A stretch of 37,793 bases of DNA from a virus. Made by a program: the position numbers and the translations under genes. Of this stretch, positions 13,679-20,994 are shown one piece after another. Every line of letters begins with the position of its first letter. The first letter of the stretch is position 1. The stretch spans positions 1 through 37,793 of the IMG/VR virus record IMGVR_UViG_3300036791_001200; one strand, given 5' to 3'. Below the pieces are notes generated by a model, which had not been told where the DNA came from, did no database searches, and was given only the letters and a program-made list of their open reading frames with translations.

Positions 13679-13897
13679 ATGACCGAAGACGAATTGAAAT
13701 TGGAGTTACTTAAAATGGATGTGCAACTTCGTCGCAAACAGGTGCTGTGGGAGACGCCTAAAGGTTTGGCGTTGATCGCCGCGGCGTTGGCCGCGATCTT
13801 CGGCGCCATCTTTGGTGTGCTCGGCTATAAGATCGGTGCCACGCCACCTGTTCCGCCAACCCCTATCATCATTCAACTGCCTCCGGTGACAAAATGA
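13679..13897 (+). CDS. Small single-span membrane protein (72 aa)
   Basis: Starts MTEDELKLELLKMDVQLRRK, an amphipathic charged helix, followed by one transmembrane helix (about residues 29-50, GLALIAAALAAIFGAIFGVL) and a Pro-rich tail. The ATG lies only 8 bases after the predicted -10 box, so the message would be nearly leaderless. Topology resembles small phage membrane proteins such as holin-like or exclusion proteins; no family assigned. The stop overlaps the next start by 4 bases. Confidence 0.65.
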   Translation: MTEDELKLELLKMDVQLRRKQVLWETPKGLALIAAALAAIFGAIFGVLGYKIGATPPVPPTPIIIQLPPVTK

Positions 13898-14130
13898 TCG
13901 CGCGTTCTCCACACCACATCGCCGCTCTCAAAGGCAAACCGTCGACCCCATTCGGCACCTGGTGTCAAGACCACTGCATCGATCTCTATACGGCGGCGCG
14001 CTGGCTTGGTCTCGGCAGTTACCATACCGCCTACCAGTACGCGACCGGTCTGCGCCGCCTGCCTGGCAGCGTGCGCAAGCTGATGCAATACATCGACAAG
14101 TACGGCGTGATTAAGGAGAAGGCGATATGA
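13894..14130 (+). CDS. Putative HTH DNA-binding protein (78 aa)
   Basis: Residues 28-62 (CIDLYTAARWLGLGSYHTAY, then TGLRRLPGSVRKL) have the pattern of a helix-turn-helix in small Cro-like or host-type regulators, where a second helix follows a Gly turn and a basic recognition helix ends before a conserved-looking LPGSVRKLMQYI. It lies 280 bases after the 41-bp palindrome array and is a good candidate for its binding protein. ATGA overlaps join it to both neighbours. Confidence 0.55.
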   Translation: MIARSPHHIAALKGKPSTPFGTWCQDHCIDLYTAARWLGLGSYHTAYQYATGLRRLPGSVRKLMQYIDKYGVIKEKAI

Positions 14131-14321
14131 GCGCGACCATGCCTTTGCCCCTACCATCATTGAATCCAGTGCAGGCACGCGACATCGCCCGCGGGCATCT
14201 GGCATTGGCCAGCCAGTACCGGCTCGCCGATATGGACGAGGCTGCTCGCAAATATGAAAAACAAGCGGAACTGTGGTTGGCGTACGCATGTGCGCTCACG
14301 AGAATCAAGGAAACATCATGA
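14127..14321 (+). CDS. Small helical protein (64 aa)
   Basis: The ATGA overlap with the preceding stop and GGAG about 12 bases upstream support the start. The protein is mostly one helical hairpin (QARDIARGHLALASQYRLAD, then EAARKYEKQAELWLAYACAL), resembling a single TPR-like repeat. Function unknown; coupled to the next gene by another ATGA. Confidence 0.6.
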   Translation: MSATMPLPLPSLNPVQARDIARGHLALASQYRLADMDEAARKYEKQAELWLAYACALTRIKETS

Positions 14322-14623
14322 GCGACGATACAAAGCAGCGCGTCGCCGTCGCAACAGCATTCCTCGCCTGCGGTGCACTGCTCATGTTCGGTTCCTGGTG
14401 GTGGTTCGGTCTGCTTTTGACGGCGATGGGCGCGCTCGGGCTATTGGGTGTCTTCTCCGCAGCTCTCGCCCTCACGTTGGCAGCGTGGTTGATAATGTCG
14501 ATCGTAACAGGCGTTCCCGCGCTGCTGTTCAGCGGGCCGCCTCTCTTCTTCCTGATGCTCGCCCTTGCCAGCGCCGCTTCGTTCCTCCTCGTCTTTGCGC
14601 CGCTGCATTGGAATCGTGGGTAG
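14318..14623 (+). CDS. Multi-span membrane protein (101 aa)
   Basis: The ATG at 14318 overlaps the previous stop (ATGA). After a short charged N-terminus (MSDDTKQRV) there are about four hydrophobic segments, roughly residues 8-24, 26-47, 48-68 and 70-95, with a WWWF cluster. The size and topology fit a small integral inner-membrane protein. It could serve in lysis or superinfection exclusion, but nothing in the sequence decides. The last gene before the gcrA-like gene. Confidence 0.65.
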   Translation: MSDDTKQRVAVATAFLACGALLMFGSWWWFGLLLTAMGALGLLGVFSAALALTLAAWLIMSIVTGVPALLFSGPPLFFLMLALASAASFLLVFAPLHWNRG

Positions 14624-14633
14624 AATCGCCAGA

Positions 14634-14647
14634 AAAAGCATGCTTTT
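14634..14647. promoter_or_regulatory. Isolated operator-like palindrome upstream of gcrA homologue
   Basis: An exact copy of AAAAGCATGCTTTT, the core of the 41-bp repeats 1 kb upstream, also preceded by GCCAG as in the repeats. It lies 8 bases before the GcrA-like start codon and could block translation initiation or a short promoter. Confidence 0.65.
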
Positions 14648-14655
14648 ATGCGAGT

Positions 14656-15093
14656 ATGGACTGGAACGATCATCCAGCGAAGACTGCGGAACTGCGCATC
14701 CGCTGGGCGGCCGGCGAGAGCGTGCGCAGCATCGGCCGTGCACTCGGCATCACGCACAATGCAGTGGTCGGCAAGGTGCGCCGGCTGCACCTGCCCCTGC
14801 GGGCAAGGCGAGCGCAGCTAAAACCGCCGCAAGCGGCGACCCCTGGGGCACCACCGCCAACGCCACCGCCGCCACCCTTGCCCTCACCTGTAAGCCCGCC
14901 ACAGCGCCTGCGGGTTGAGGAGTGCCGCTGGATACTAGGGAAGGCGCAAGGCGCAGGCTCCGCCGCACGCGGCGAACCCGTCTTCTGTGCGGCGCCGGTG
15001 CGGGTTGGGCAGAGCTATTGCCCGGAACACCATGCGCGTTGCTACCAGCGGGTGCGGAAGAGCGAACTCATGCGAACGGCAGCCGTGGATTAA
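14656..15093 (+). CDS. GcrA-like cell-cycle transcription regulator
   Basis: In Alphaproteobacteria GcrA binds sigma70-RNA polymerase and stimulates promoters carrying methylated GANTC sites. This 145-aa protein has the N-terminal DNA-binding helix-turn-helix of the family (WNDHPAKTAELRIRWAAGES, then IGRALGITHNAVVGKVRRLHL, residues 3-46), a Pro-rich linker (57-84), and a C-terminal domain with the family signature C90-R91-W92, C111, YC 121-122 and H125/H126, which in host GcrA contacts the sigma factor. There is no Shine-Dalgarno. The 3' end overlaps the convergent primase gene by 26 bases. A phage copy could redirect host cell-cycle transcription. Two similar small hairpins (14824-14839, 14960-14975) lie within the gene. 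Confidence 0.85.
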   Translation: MDWNDHPAKTAELRIRWAAGESVRSIGRALGITHNAVVGKVRRLHLPLRARRAQLKPPQAATPGAPPPTPPPPPLPSPVSPPQRLRVEECRWILGKAQGAGSAARGEPVFCAAPVRVGQSYCPEHHARCYQRVRKSELMRTAAVD

Positions 15094-17635
15094 CGATGTA
15101 ATCCATCCCGTGATAACCGCGCATACTCTGTCCGTTTTCCTGTTTAAGCGTCGAGCGCGCACCAAATTCTTCGCGCATCGCTCGCGCGATCTTCATCTCC
15201 ATGGCGCGATCTTCGAGCGTCAGGGCTTCCTCGAAGCCTGGCAATTCTTCGTCACAGTCTTCGCTGATGCGTTGCAACGCTGCGCGCACGCGGGCGCGTA
15301 GGTCGCCAGAGGCGACGCGTCTGCCCTGTCGCTTCTCGACCAGGCGGCGCAGCATGCCGGCGATCGGATCGGCAAGTTCAAAACGCTCCGCCGCTGCGCT
15401 TTCAACCTGCACGAAGTGCATCTTCATCGACCGCCACGAATTGCGCAGCCAGTAGGTTTCGGCGCCCTGTAGAATCTCGGTGCAACGGGCAATAGCCGCC
15501 CATAATACCTTGGGAGCATCGGCCAGCACCCGGTTATAGAAATCGCGATCGTCATTGAACTGTTGCAACAGCTCAAGCATGTGAAACCGCATGCGCAACG
15601 CTGGAATCGAAGACGTGAACGATAGCGCCGTATTAGTTGCGAAAGTAATGCCAGCCAAAAACCGATAGGAAAAGACGGAATGGTATTTTAAGCTGGCCTC
15701 GACGATCTCCCCAGCGATTGCCGCTTTTAGCAACGGTTCGTTCGGTGTAAACCCTTCCGGCATCTCCGAGAACAGCACGGCTCGTACCCCGTCCATCACG
15801 GCCAGGCTTTCCGCATGCGGCGTGCGCATCGATCGACGCAGATCGAAGGCATCAGGCATTGCGACCTTGTAGGCGTAACCGCCTTGTTTGTGGTCGCCCA
15901 GCATAGCCACCACTACGTCTTCCAGCAGCGACTTGCCGTTCCGCCCCGACCCGCTCAGCACCAACGCGGCGTCTCTGAGACGCACGCCCAGCAGGTTCAA
16001 CGCCATCCAGTCGTTCCAAATTTGTATACGCAGGAGATCACCGTCGAAAATCTCCATCACTGCTTTATTATAAACCTCGGCTGGTTCGTTTACTGGATTA
16101 ACCGGCGTAATGCAGCGCACATGGTCGCTGACCGTCGCGGCCCGCCATTGACCGGTGCGGAGATCGACGATGCCACGCGGCGTGTTCAACAGGTAAGTGT
16201 CATTGTCCCATTCCGCGACCGTTGCGGTATATTCGAGCGCTTTCAGCAGCCTCGGCGCAGTGTCGACGCTCTCAATCCTGTAGGCGCGGTTTTCCCGTTT
16301 ATTATCCTCCGGTAATTGCCGTGCGGTATGTCCCAGCCACCCCCGCACCAGGTAAAGCGCGCGCAGGTCGTTCGTGTCCCAGCGCTTGCCGTTCCAAGCC
16401 ATCCACTGCCCCGAAGCGTGCCGGCGCAAGGCTAACGATCCTACCTCCGCCCAGAATTGCAGCGCCATCTGTTGGTCGGTGTAGGGATTGCCGACGATCG
16501 TAGACGCTGGGAAAACCGGTTCTTCCGGCCCCTTGACGATCGCCTCCGCTTGCTTGCGCACCGCGGCCAGGTCGATCACCTCGGCAGGCTCGTCCATGAG
16601 CTGTGGCACCGGCTCGAACTCGCCCTGTGGCACCTCGCGAAAATCCCAGGTGCGGGCACAGGCAAACAGCCGGTCGGCGCCAACGTCGGTGCCATCGGCG
16701 AACGAGGCGATGCGTGCCTCGATCCAGGCGCTATCGTTACCCTCCCACTGTTCCAGCCAGGGCACCAGCCAACGATCGATATAGACGCGCTCACCGGCGA
16801 CGGCGCCCATGAAGGCGGCGATGAATGGCAGCACCTTGTCATGCGTATCCGTGTGATCGTTCGGCCTGGTGTTCGGGATCGCCATCAAGGCGCGGCCCGC
16901 CTGGTCTTTGTCTTGCGCGACCATGGTGAGATCGCCCAGCTTACGGCGCACGCCGCCACGCCGGATTTGGCCACCTCGCCTGGTGGTCCGTCCGACCTGG
17001 CATCCCAAGCCGCTCAGAGCCGCCGTGACGGCCTCCAGGATCAGGGGTATGTCTGCCTCGGCCAAGAGCGGCAGGGCGTCCACAGCCGTCTCAAACGGGC
17101 TGCCGCCATGCCACGCGTAGTCGCTGCCGGATACGTGCTTGCCCCAGGCGACGAACTGGTTGCCGAAGCCCAGGATTTCCAGGCGCGCTTCGGTGCCGTC
17201 AGGCTCGACCCAGGGCAGGATGACCTTGCCACCGATCGCCGCCTCGGCCCGGTAGAGCGCGAGGCCGCGGGGCGTCCCACCACGGCCACGCCATGGGGCG
17301 TCGCCGAGGCGCATGGCGAGCACCCGCCGTATCGCACCGACAATCTCTTCGTTATCGCTATCAACGTCGATCGGTCGCGCCGTGCGACAGTTAATGCCGA
17401 TGCTGCAATCGGTCTCCTGCCAGCGACGTATCTCGATCTCGCTGGTTTTGATCAGTTCCCAATCCCGCAACCCACCGTAAGTGCCGTTGGCGTAACGCGT
17501 GCCTGGCACCTTGCCGATCGCTTTCTCTGGGATCAGGGTGCCAACAGCGAGCTTAGCGCCCGGTGGAATGATCGGGAGAAGGTGCTCCGTCCAGCCGTTC
17601 GCCTTGGCGTGTGTGAACGCCTCTCGCCGCGTCAT
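15068..17635 (-). CDS. Primase-helicase (prim-pol plus D5-type SF3 helicase)
   Basis: An 855-aa replication protein. The N-terminal part (about 1-200) looks like a bifunctional primase-polymerase domain: GYxxxPI-type start (LLPIIPPGAKLAVG), the acidic metal motif PIDVDSD (88-94), and a later RGRGGTPRGLALYR segment. The C-terminal part is a D5/poxvirus-type SF3 helicase with Walker A GSGRNGKS (562-569), Walker B VRAVLFSEMPEG (617-628) and motif C TFATNTAL (664-671, N668). It would prime and unwind DNA at the phage origin. The start has GAGGTG 5 bases upstream and lies inside the upstream small gene. Last gene of the replication operon. Confidence 0.88.
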   Translation of the reverse strand: MTRREAFTHAKANGWTEHLLPIIPPGAKLAVGTLIPEKAIGKVPGTRYANGTYGGLRDWELIKTSEIEIRRWQETDCSIGINCRTARPIDVDSDNEEIVGAIRRVLAMRLGDAPWRGRGGTPRGLALYRAEAAIGGKVILPWVEPDGTEARLEILGFGNQFVAWGKHVSGSDYAWHGGSPFETAVDALPLLAEADIPLILEAVTAALSGLGCQVGRTTRRGGQIRRGGVRRKLGDLTMVAQDKDQAGRALMAIPNTRPNDHTDTHDKVLPFIAAFMGAVAGERVYIDRWLVPWLEQWEGNDSAWIEARIASFADGTDVGADRLFACARTWDFREVPQGEFEPVPQLMDEPAEVIDLAAVRKQAEAIVKGPEEPVFPASTIVGNPYTDQQMALQFWAEVGSLALRRHASGQWMAWNGKRWDTNDLRALYLVRGWLGHTARQLPEDNKRENRAYRIESVDTAPRLLKALEYTATVAEWDNDTYLLNTPRGIVDLRTGQWRAATVSDHVRCITPVNPVNEPAEVYNKAVMEIFDGDLLRIQIWNDWMALNLLGVRLRDAALVLSGSGRNGKSLLEDVVVAMLGDHKQGGYAYKVAMPDAFDLRRSMRTPHAESLAVMDGVRAVLFSEMPEGFTPNEPLLKAAIAGEIVEASLKYHSVFSYRFLAGITFATNTALSFTSSIPALRMRFHMLELLQQFNDDRDFYNRVLADAPKVLWAAIARCTEILQGAETYWLRNSWRSMKMHFVQVESAAAERFELADPIAGMLRRLVEKRQGRRVASGDLRARVRAALQRISEDCDEELPGFEEALTLEDRAMEMKIARAMREEFGARSTLKQENGQSMRGYHGMDYIVNPRLPFA

Positions 17636-17798
17636 TCAACACCTCGCTCAACAGCACAGCTTCACTCGGCCGCAGTGGCAGGTGCAACACCATCTCACTT
17701 TCTTCCAGATCAGCCCAGTGTCGCGGTGCGTGCTGCCAGTTAGCGCGCTGCGCGTTTTCCAGTCGTTGCGCGATCAGGTAGGCTGTCGTTGGATTCAT
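17553..17798 (-). CDS. Small protein overlapping the primase start (81 aa)
   Basis: Begins MNPTTAYLIAQRLENAQRAN (ATG at 17798; a TTG one codon earlier is also open). The first 60 residues look ordered and helical, with EMVLHLPLRPSEAVLLSEVL; the tail, which overlaps the primase by 83 bases, is low complexity. It overlaps the upstream gene by 59 bases. Such long overlaps make the call moderate. No function recognised. Confidence 0.55.
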   Translation of the reverse strand: MNPTTAYLIAQRLENAQRANWQHAPRHWADLEESEMVLHLPLRPSEAVLLSEVLNDAARGVHTRQGERLDGAPSPDHSTGR

Positions 17799-18003
17799 CA
17801 ACCAGCTCCTTCATCCCGCGACGCTCTTGCGTCGCCCACATTTCCAGGACGGCATCGAACTGTTCACGGATCAGATGCTCCTGGCCGGTGATCAGCATCA
17901 TTTTGCAGCCGTTCGGCATGTTCGGCATCAGCGTCATAATGTGATCAGGATGCACGGCGACCGCCTTCCCACCCAGCACGAGCGTCAATCTGATCGGCGT
18001 CAT
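17740..18003 (-). CDS. Small FlbD-like protein extended by a palindrome insert (87 aa)
   Basis: The first 55 residues (IRLTLVLGGKAVAVHPDHIM onward, with MLITGQEHLIREQFDAVLEMW) resemble the small beta-rich FlbD-like fold also seen in many phages, where it is uncharacterised. After W56 comes ATQERRG, encoded by a copy of the interspersed palindrome (17818-17835), then an unrelated tail MKELVDESNDSL. The original protein may have ended near the insertion point. ATGA coupling to the methyltransferase gene upstream. Confidence 0.65.
   Translation of the reverse strand: MTPIRLTLVLGGKAVAVHPDHIMTLMPNMPNGCKMMLITGQEHLIREQFDAVLEMWATQERRGMKELVDESNDSLPDRATTGKRAAR
17818..17835 (+). repeat. Interspersed 18-bp palindrome, copy 6
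   Basis: An exact GCGACGCTCTTGCGTCGC in the FlbD-like gene; the minus strand reads ATQERRG, a different frame from the RDALASP copies. Confidence 0.85.
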
Positions 18004-18836
18004 ATCGTTACCTCTTCACATGCAGTAAGAATGGCATTCCCGATCAGAGTTGCCATCTGCGGAATGATAGCGTTGCCTAACGCTTTGAGCCGGTGAACCC
18101 GATCGGGTACCCCATGAGCCACTCGACCCACGTCGGGTTCAGTGGTCCACCAGCCGCGTTCGGCAGTTGTTCGCCTTTCTTCCCGCCGCCACGGGCCGAG
18201 TAGAGAACCTTGTTGGGAAAGCGATAGTCGCGGCTCGCTGGCGAAGGCCACATCCGAAAATGCCCGGATGGACTCGAGTTGCCTCTCACCGCCATCAGCA
18301 GGTCTCTGCGGCCTCCACGCTCTGCGTCTGCACTCCGCAGGGTAGGCCACAATCCAGATGCGGTCGCGGCGGTGAGGGGCGCCAAGGCTGGCCGCGGGTA
18401 CACAATGCCATTCCGCATCGTAGCCGAGCGCAGCGAGGCTCCCGAGTATATCTTCCAGTCCGCGAGAGCGAAGGGCCGGCACGTTTTCGATGATCGCCCA
18501 GTGCGGCTGGATTTCCTCGACGAGCCGCCGGTATTCAAACCAGAGGCTGGAACGCGCGCCAGCCAGTCCAGCACCGCAGCCAGCGATGCTAATGTCCTGG
18601 CAGGGGAAACCGCCAGTGAGCACGTCGGTACGTGTGGCACTGGGCAGCAGGCAATGTCGGTTAAGGACACGAATGTCATCATAGCAAGGCACGTCCGGCC
18701 AGTGCCGTGCGAGATGCCGGCGGCACCAGCGGTCGGCCTCGCAGAAGGCGACAGTACAGAAGCCGCCGGTGCGTTCCAGTCCGAGCGTAAAACCGCCGAT
18801 ACCGCTGAAGAGGTCGAGCACATGCAGCAGCCTCAT
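18000..18836 (-). CDS. C5 cytosine DNA methyltransferase
   Basis: The 278-aa enzyme transfers a methyl group from SAM to cytosine C5. Motif I is DLFSGIGGF (8-16), motif IV TGGFPCQDIS (74-83, catalytic C79), motif VI ENVPAL (117-122), motif VIII HRRDRIWIVAY (155-165) and motif X LKALGNAIIPQ (250-260). The target-recognition region between VIII and X is short (about 85 residues). It is embedded in the replication operon, with ATGA overlaps to the polymerase and the small gene after it. There is no cognate restriction enzyme, so it is probably a protective or regulatory orphan enzyme. The other minus frame over 18080-18355 also looks like this family's C-terminal region (see findings). Confidence 0.88.
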   Translation of the reverse strand: MRLLHVLDLFSGIGGFTLGLERTGGFCTVAFCEADRWCRRHLARHWPDVPCYDDIRVLNRHCLLPSATRTDVLTGGFPCQDISIAGCGAGLAGARSSLWFEYRRLVEEIQPHWAIIENVPALRSRGLEDILGSLAALGYDAEWHCVPAASLGAPHRRDRIWIVAYPAECRRRAWRPQRPADGGERQLESIRAFSDVAFASEPRLSLSQQGSLLGPWRREERRTTAERGWWTTEPDVGRVAHGVPDRVHRLKALGNAIIPQMATLIGNAILTACEEVTI

Positions 18837-20764
18837 ATCTTTCTGTACCTTTCGACAACCTCACCCTGTGCGGCCAGCGGCAGACCTGGTGCCCACACCG
18901 GCGTCTCCGCCAGCATCGCCTCGACATGCTCGATATCGGCGCGATTTGCCGGCACTTCGCTCACCGTCTCGTCGTGCACCAGGAGCCGCACCGGGTGCCC
19001 CGATGTCTCCAGGCGTGCGCAGCCGTCCATCAGAATGTCGCGGCAGATTGCCTGCGTCGCGTGCTCCAGCAACATCGCGCCCCAGGTGCGCTGCCGCTGC
19101 CATTGACGGGTCAACGAGTTGACGCCCATGAAGGTGAGCACGTCGCGCTCGTAAGTGCTGCCGTCGTCGCGCTCGACTTCTTCGACGAGTATGCGCGGCT
19201 GATAATAGTAGAGGCAGCGATTGGACGGCAGGCGCATCAAGAGCCAACCACGCTCTAGTCTGAACGCCAGCTTGCCGGCAGGGAAGGTGAAACCAGGCTT
19301 GCGCAGCGCCAGCTTGGCGGCGGCTTCGAGGTCGCGCCAGGTTTGGCAGATGTGCGGATGCGCACTGCGGTAGGTGGCGACACCGCGCCTGGCCAGCACG
19401 TCGTCGACCTCAACGCCTTGGTCCCCACACGTTTTTTGAAAGCGCTTCCAGCCCATGCCGTACTGTCCCGCAAGCTCTAGCGTCTTGCCGAGGAAGCGTT
19501 CCCGGTAATCCGCTTTCGTCACCTTATGCCCGACCACCGCAGCCGCGGTATTGCAGTAGAGATCGACGCCTTCGACGAGAGCGTCGAGCGTGTACTGCTC
19601 GCCCGCCAGCCAGGCGGCGCCGCGCAGCTCGACCGCATTGAGGTCGCACACTTCAAATACGCAGCCTGGTTCCGGCACGATCAGTGAGCGCAAGGTATCG
19701 GCGATCAGTGCGAGCGGTGCGCCATGCAGCAGCCTGATCCGTTCCGTGTCGCCCTGCATCAAATCTTCGATGCCTTGCGCGATCTGCCACCATGGGCGAT
19801 CGGGGCGTGGCAGGTTCTGCAACTGCACGCCGACGCTGGAATGCCGGCCTGTATGCGCGCCATAATATTGCAGCATGCCCGGTAGCCAGCCGCTCATCTG
19901 GCGCATGCCGATGGCGGCGAGCTTGCGCGTCGAGGTGCGCGCGCCTTCGCTGCGCAGCTGCAACACGCGGCGCACGTTGCCGGGCATCTCCTGGTCTTCT
20001 AAGAGCCGCCTGCCGATCGTGCGTCGCGACAGGTCGGGCGTTATCACCAGGTGATCGGTGGCGTAGGCTAAAATACGATTTCTCTGACTGCTGCGCGTGA
20101 TCTCGACGCCGCTGACATCGAGTAGTTCTTCGTCGATGCGCGTGTTCGCCTCGGCGGCGACGCGCTGGCAGGCATCGAGCAGTCTCTCGTCGATGCGCAC
20201 GCCGCGCCAGTTCAGCAAGAAATCGTATTCAAACGTCGCCGCTTCCCGTGGCGGGAAGTGGGGCAGCGCCAGGTCGAGCGCGCGGCAGACCACTACATCC
20301 TGCGCACCGTAGGCGGCGAGGCGTTTTAGGGCGTCAGGGTCTTCGTGAAACTTGCCTTCGGCGTTGGGCATGCATAGGAGCTTGATCAGTACCGCGCCTT
20401 CTTTATCCTTCTGCACCGGCAGGCCAAGCGCCGGCGCCGCGCCTTTCAGCGACGGTGGCAGACCAGCCATGCGGGCACGCGCCATGGTGCAATCCCACAC
20501 CGCTCCCGTCTCGATGCCGTAGCGTAAACTGACCAGGCGATCGAATGTGACGTTATGCGCCACGACACGTTCAGCGCGACGCAGGATGTTGGCGAACAGG
20601 CTGCATCCGCGCGCATCATCGTGAAAGACCGAAATCACCGGCCCGTCGTCGATGCAATAATTGATGATCAGAATTTTAAGGCTGGAGTCTCTGACATAGC
20701 GCCACGCGCCAACCTGTTTCAGGTTGGCGCGGCAGCGCGTCTCATAGTCTAAGTAGACCGTCAC
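18833..20764 (-). CDS. Phage DNA polymerase, family A, with 3'-5' exonuclease domain
   Basis: A 643-aa replicative polymerase. The exonuclease domain has D6/E8 in YLDYETR, AHNVTFD (69-75) and YGAQD (152-156). The polymerase domain has motif A VCDLNAVELRG (372-382, D374), motif B RFLGKTLELAGQYGMGW (423-439, K427 and Y435) and motif C VHDE (596-599). The layout matches the compact family A enzymes encoded next to DUF2815 and DUF2800 proteins in many temperate phages. The start is GTG (20764) overlapping the upstream stop; the stop overlaps the methyltransferase start (ATGA). Confidence 0.93.
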   Translation of the reverse strand: MTVYLDYETRCRANLKQVGAWRYVRDSSLKILIINYCIDDGPVISVFHDDARGCSLFANILRRAERVVAHNVTFDRLVSLRYGIETGAVWDCTMARARMAGLPPSLKGAAPALGLPVQKDKEGAVLIKLLCMPNAEGKFHEDPDALKRLAAYGAQDVVVCRALDLALPHFPPREAATFEYDFLLNWRGVRIDERLLDACQRVAAEANTRIDEELLDVSGVEITRSSQRNRILAYATDHLVITPDLSRRTIGRRLLEDQEMPGNVRRVLQLRSEGARTSTRKLAAIGMRQMSGWLPGMLQYYGAHTGRHSSVGVQLQNLPRPDRPWWQIAQGIEDLMQGDTERIRLLHGAPLALIADTLRSLIVPEPGCVFEVCDLNAVELRGAAWLAGEQYTLDALVEGVDLYCNTAAAVVGHKVTKADYRERFLGKTLELAGQYGMGWKRFQKTCGDQGVEVDDVLARRGVATYRSAHPHICQTWRDLEAAAKLALRKPGFTFPAGKLAFRLERGWLLMRLPSNRCLYYYQPRILVEEVERDDGSTYERDVLTFMGVNSLTRQWQRQRTWGAMLLEHATQAICRDILMDGCARLETSGHPVRLLVHDETVSEVPANRADIEHVEAMLAETPVWAPGLPLAAQGEVVERYRKI

Positions 20765-20985
20765 GGCTTAGGTGGTTGTGCCTTCGCCCCTTCAGGCTGG
20801 GCGTGCGCCTCCTGCGGGTGCGCCTGCGTAGATGCCTTTGCCGCCGAGGGTTTATAGTTCATAGCGGCTTTCAGGAGTGACAGCACTTCGCTGACATCGT
20901 AGCGTTCCTGTTGCTCCACCGCTGCGACGAGCGCTTCCGCCGGCGCGTTCTGCTCCATGAGTTCGACGAGATGCTGTGTCGACAT
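20761..20985 (-). CDS. Small replication-operon protein (74 aa)
   Basis: MSTQHLVELMEQNAPAEALV begins a helical N-terminal half; the C-terminal half is Ala/Pro/Gln-rich and disordered (AKASTQAHPQEAHAQPEGAK). It lies between the ssDNA-binding protein and polymerase genes, with a 9-base gap upstream and a GTGA overlap with the polymerase. A good AGGAGG-like sequence (GTAGGAGG, 20993-21000) precedes it. No family recognised; it may be an adaptor for polymerase or the ssDNA-binding protein. Confidence 0.7.
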   Translation of the reverse strand: MSTQHLVELMEQNAPAEALVAAVEQQERYDVSEVLSLLKAAMNYKPSAAKASTQAHPQEAHAQPEGAKAQPPKP

Positions 20986-20994
20986 TGTTTCCTC

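Noticed and set aside
13180-13680. Possible CRISPR array formed by the 37-bp and 41-bp repeats
   Set aside because: Units are directly adjacent with no unique spacers between them, and no cas genes are present.
15815-17743. Long plus-strand frames opposite the primase-helicase (including 428 aa)
   Set aside because: They are antisense shadows of a well-supported gene in high-GC DNA, without motifs or ribosome-binding sites.
19565-19585. Seventh copy of the 18-bp palindrome in the DNA polymerase gene
   Set aside because: CGACGAGAGCGTCG is shorter, has a different loop, and encodes part of the conserved polymerase motif region (LDALVEGVDLYC).
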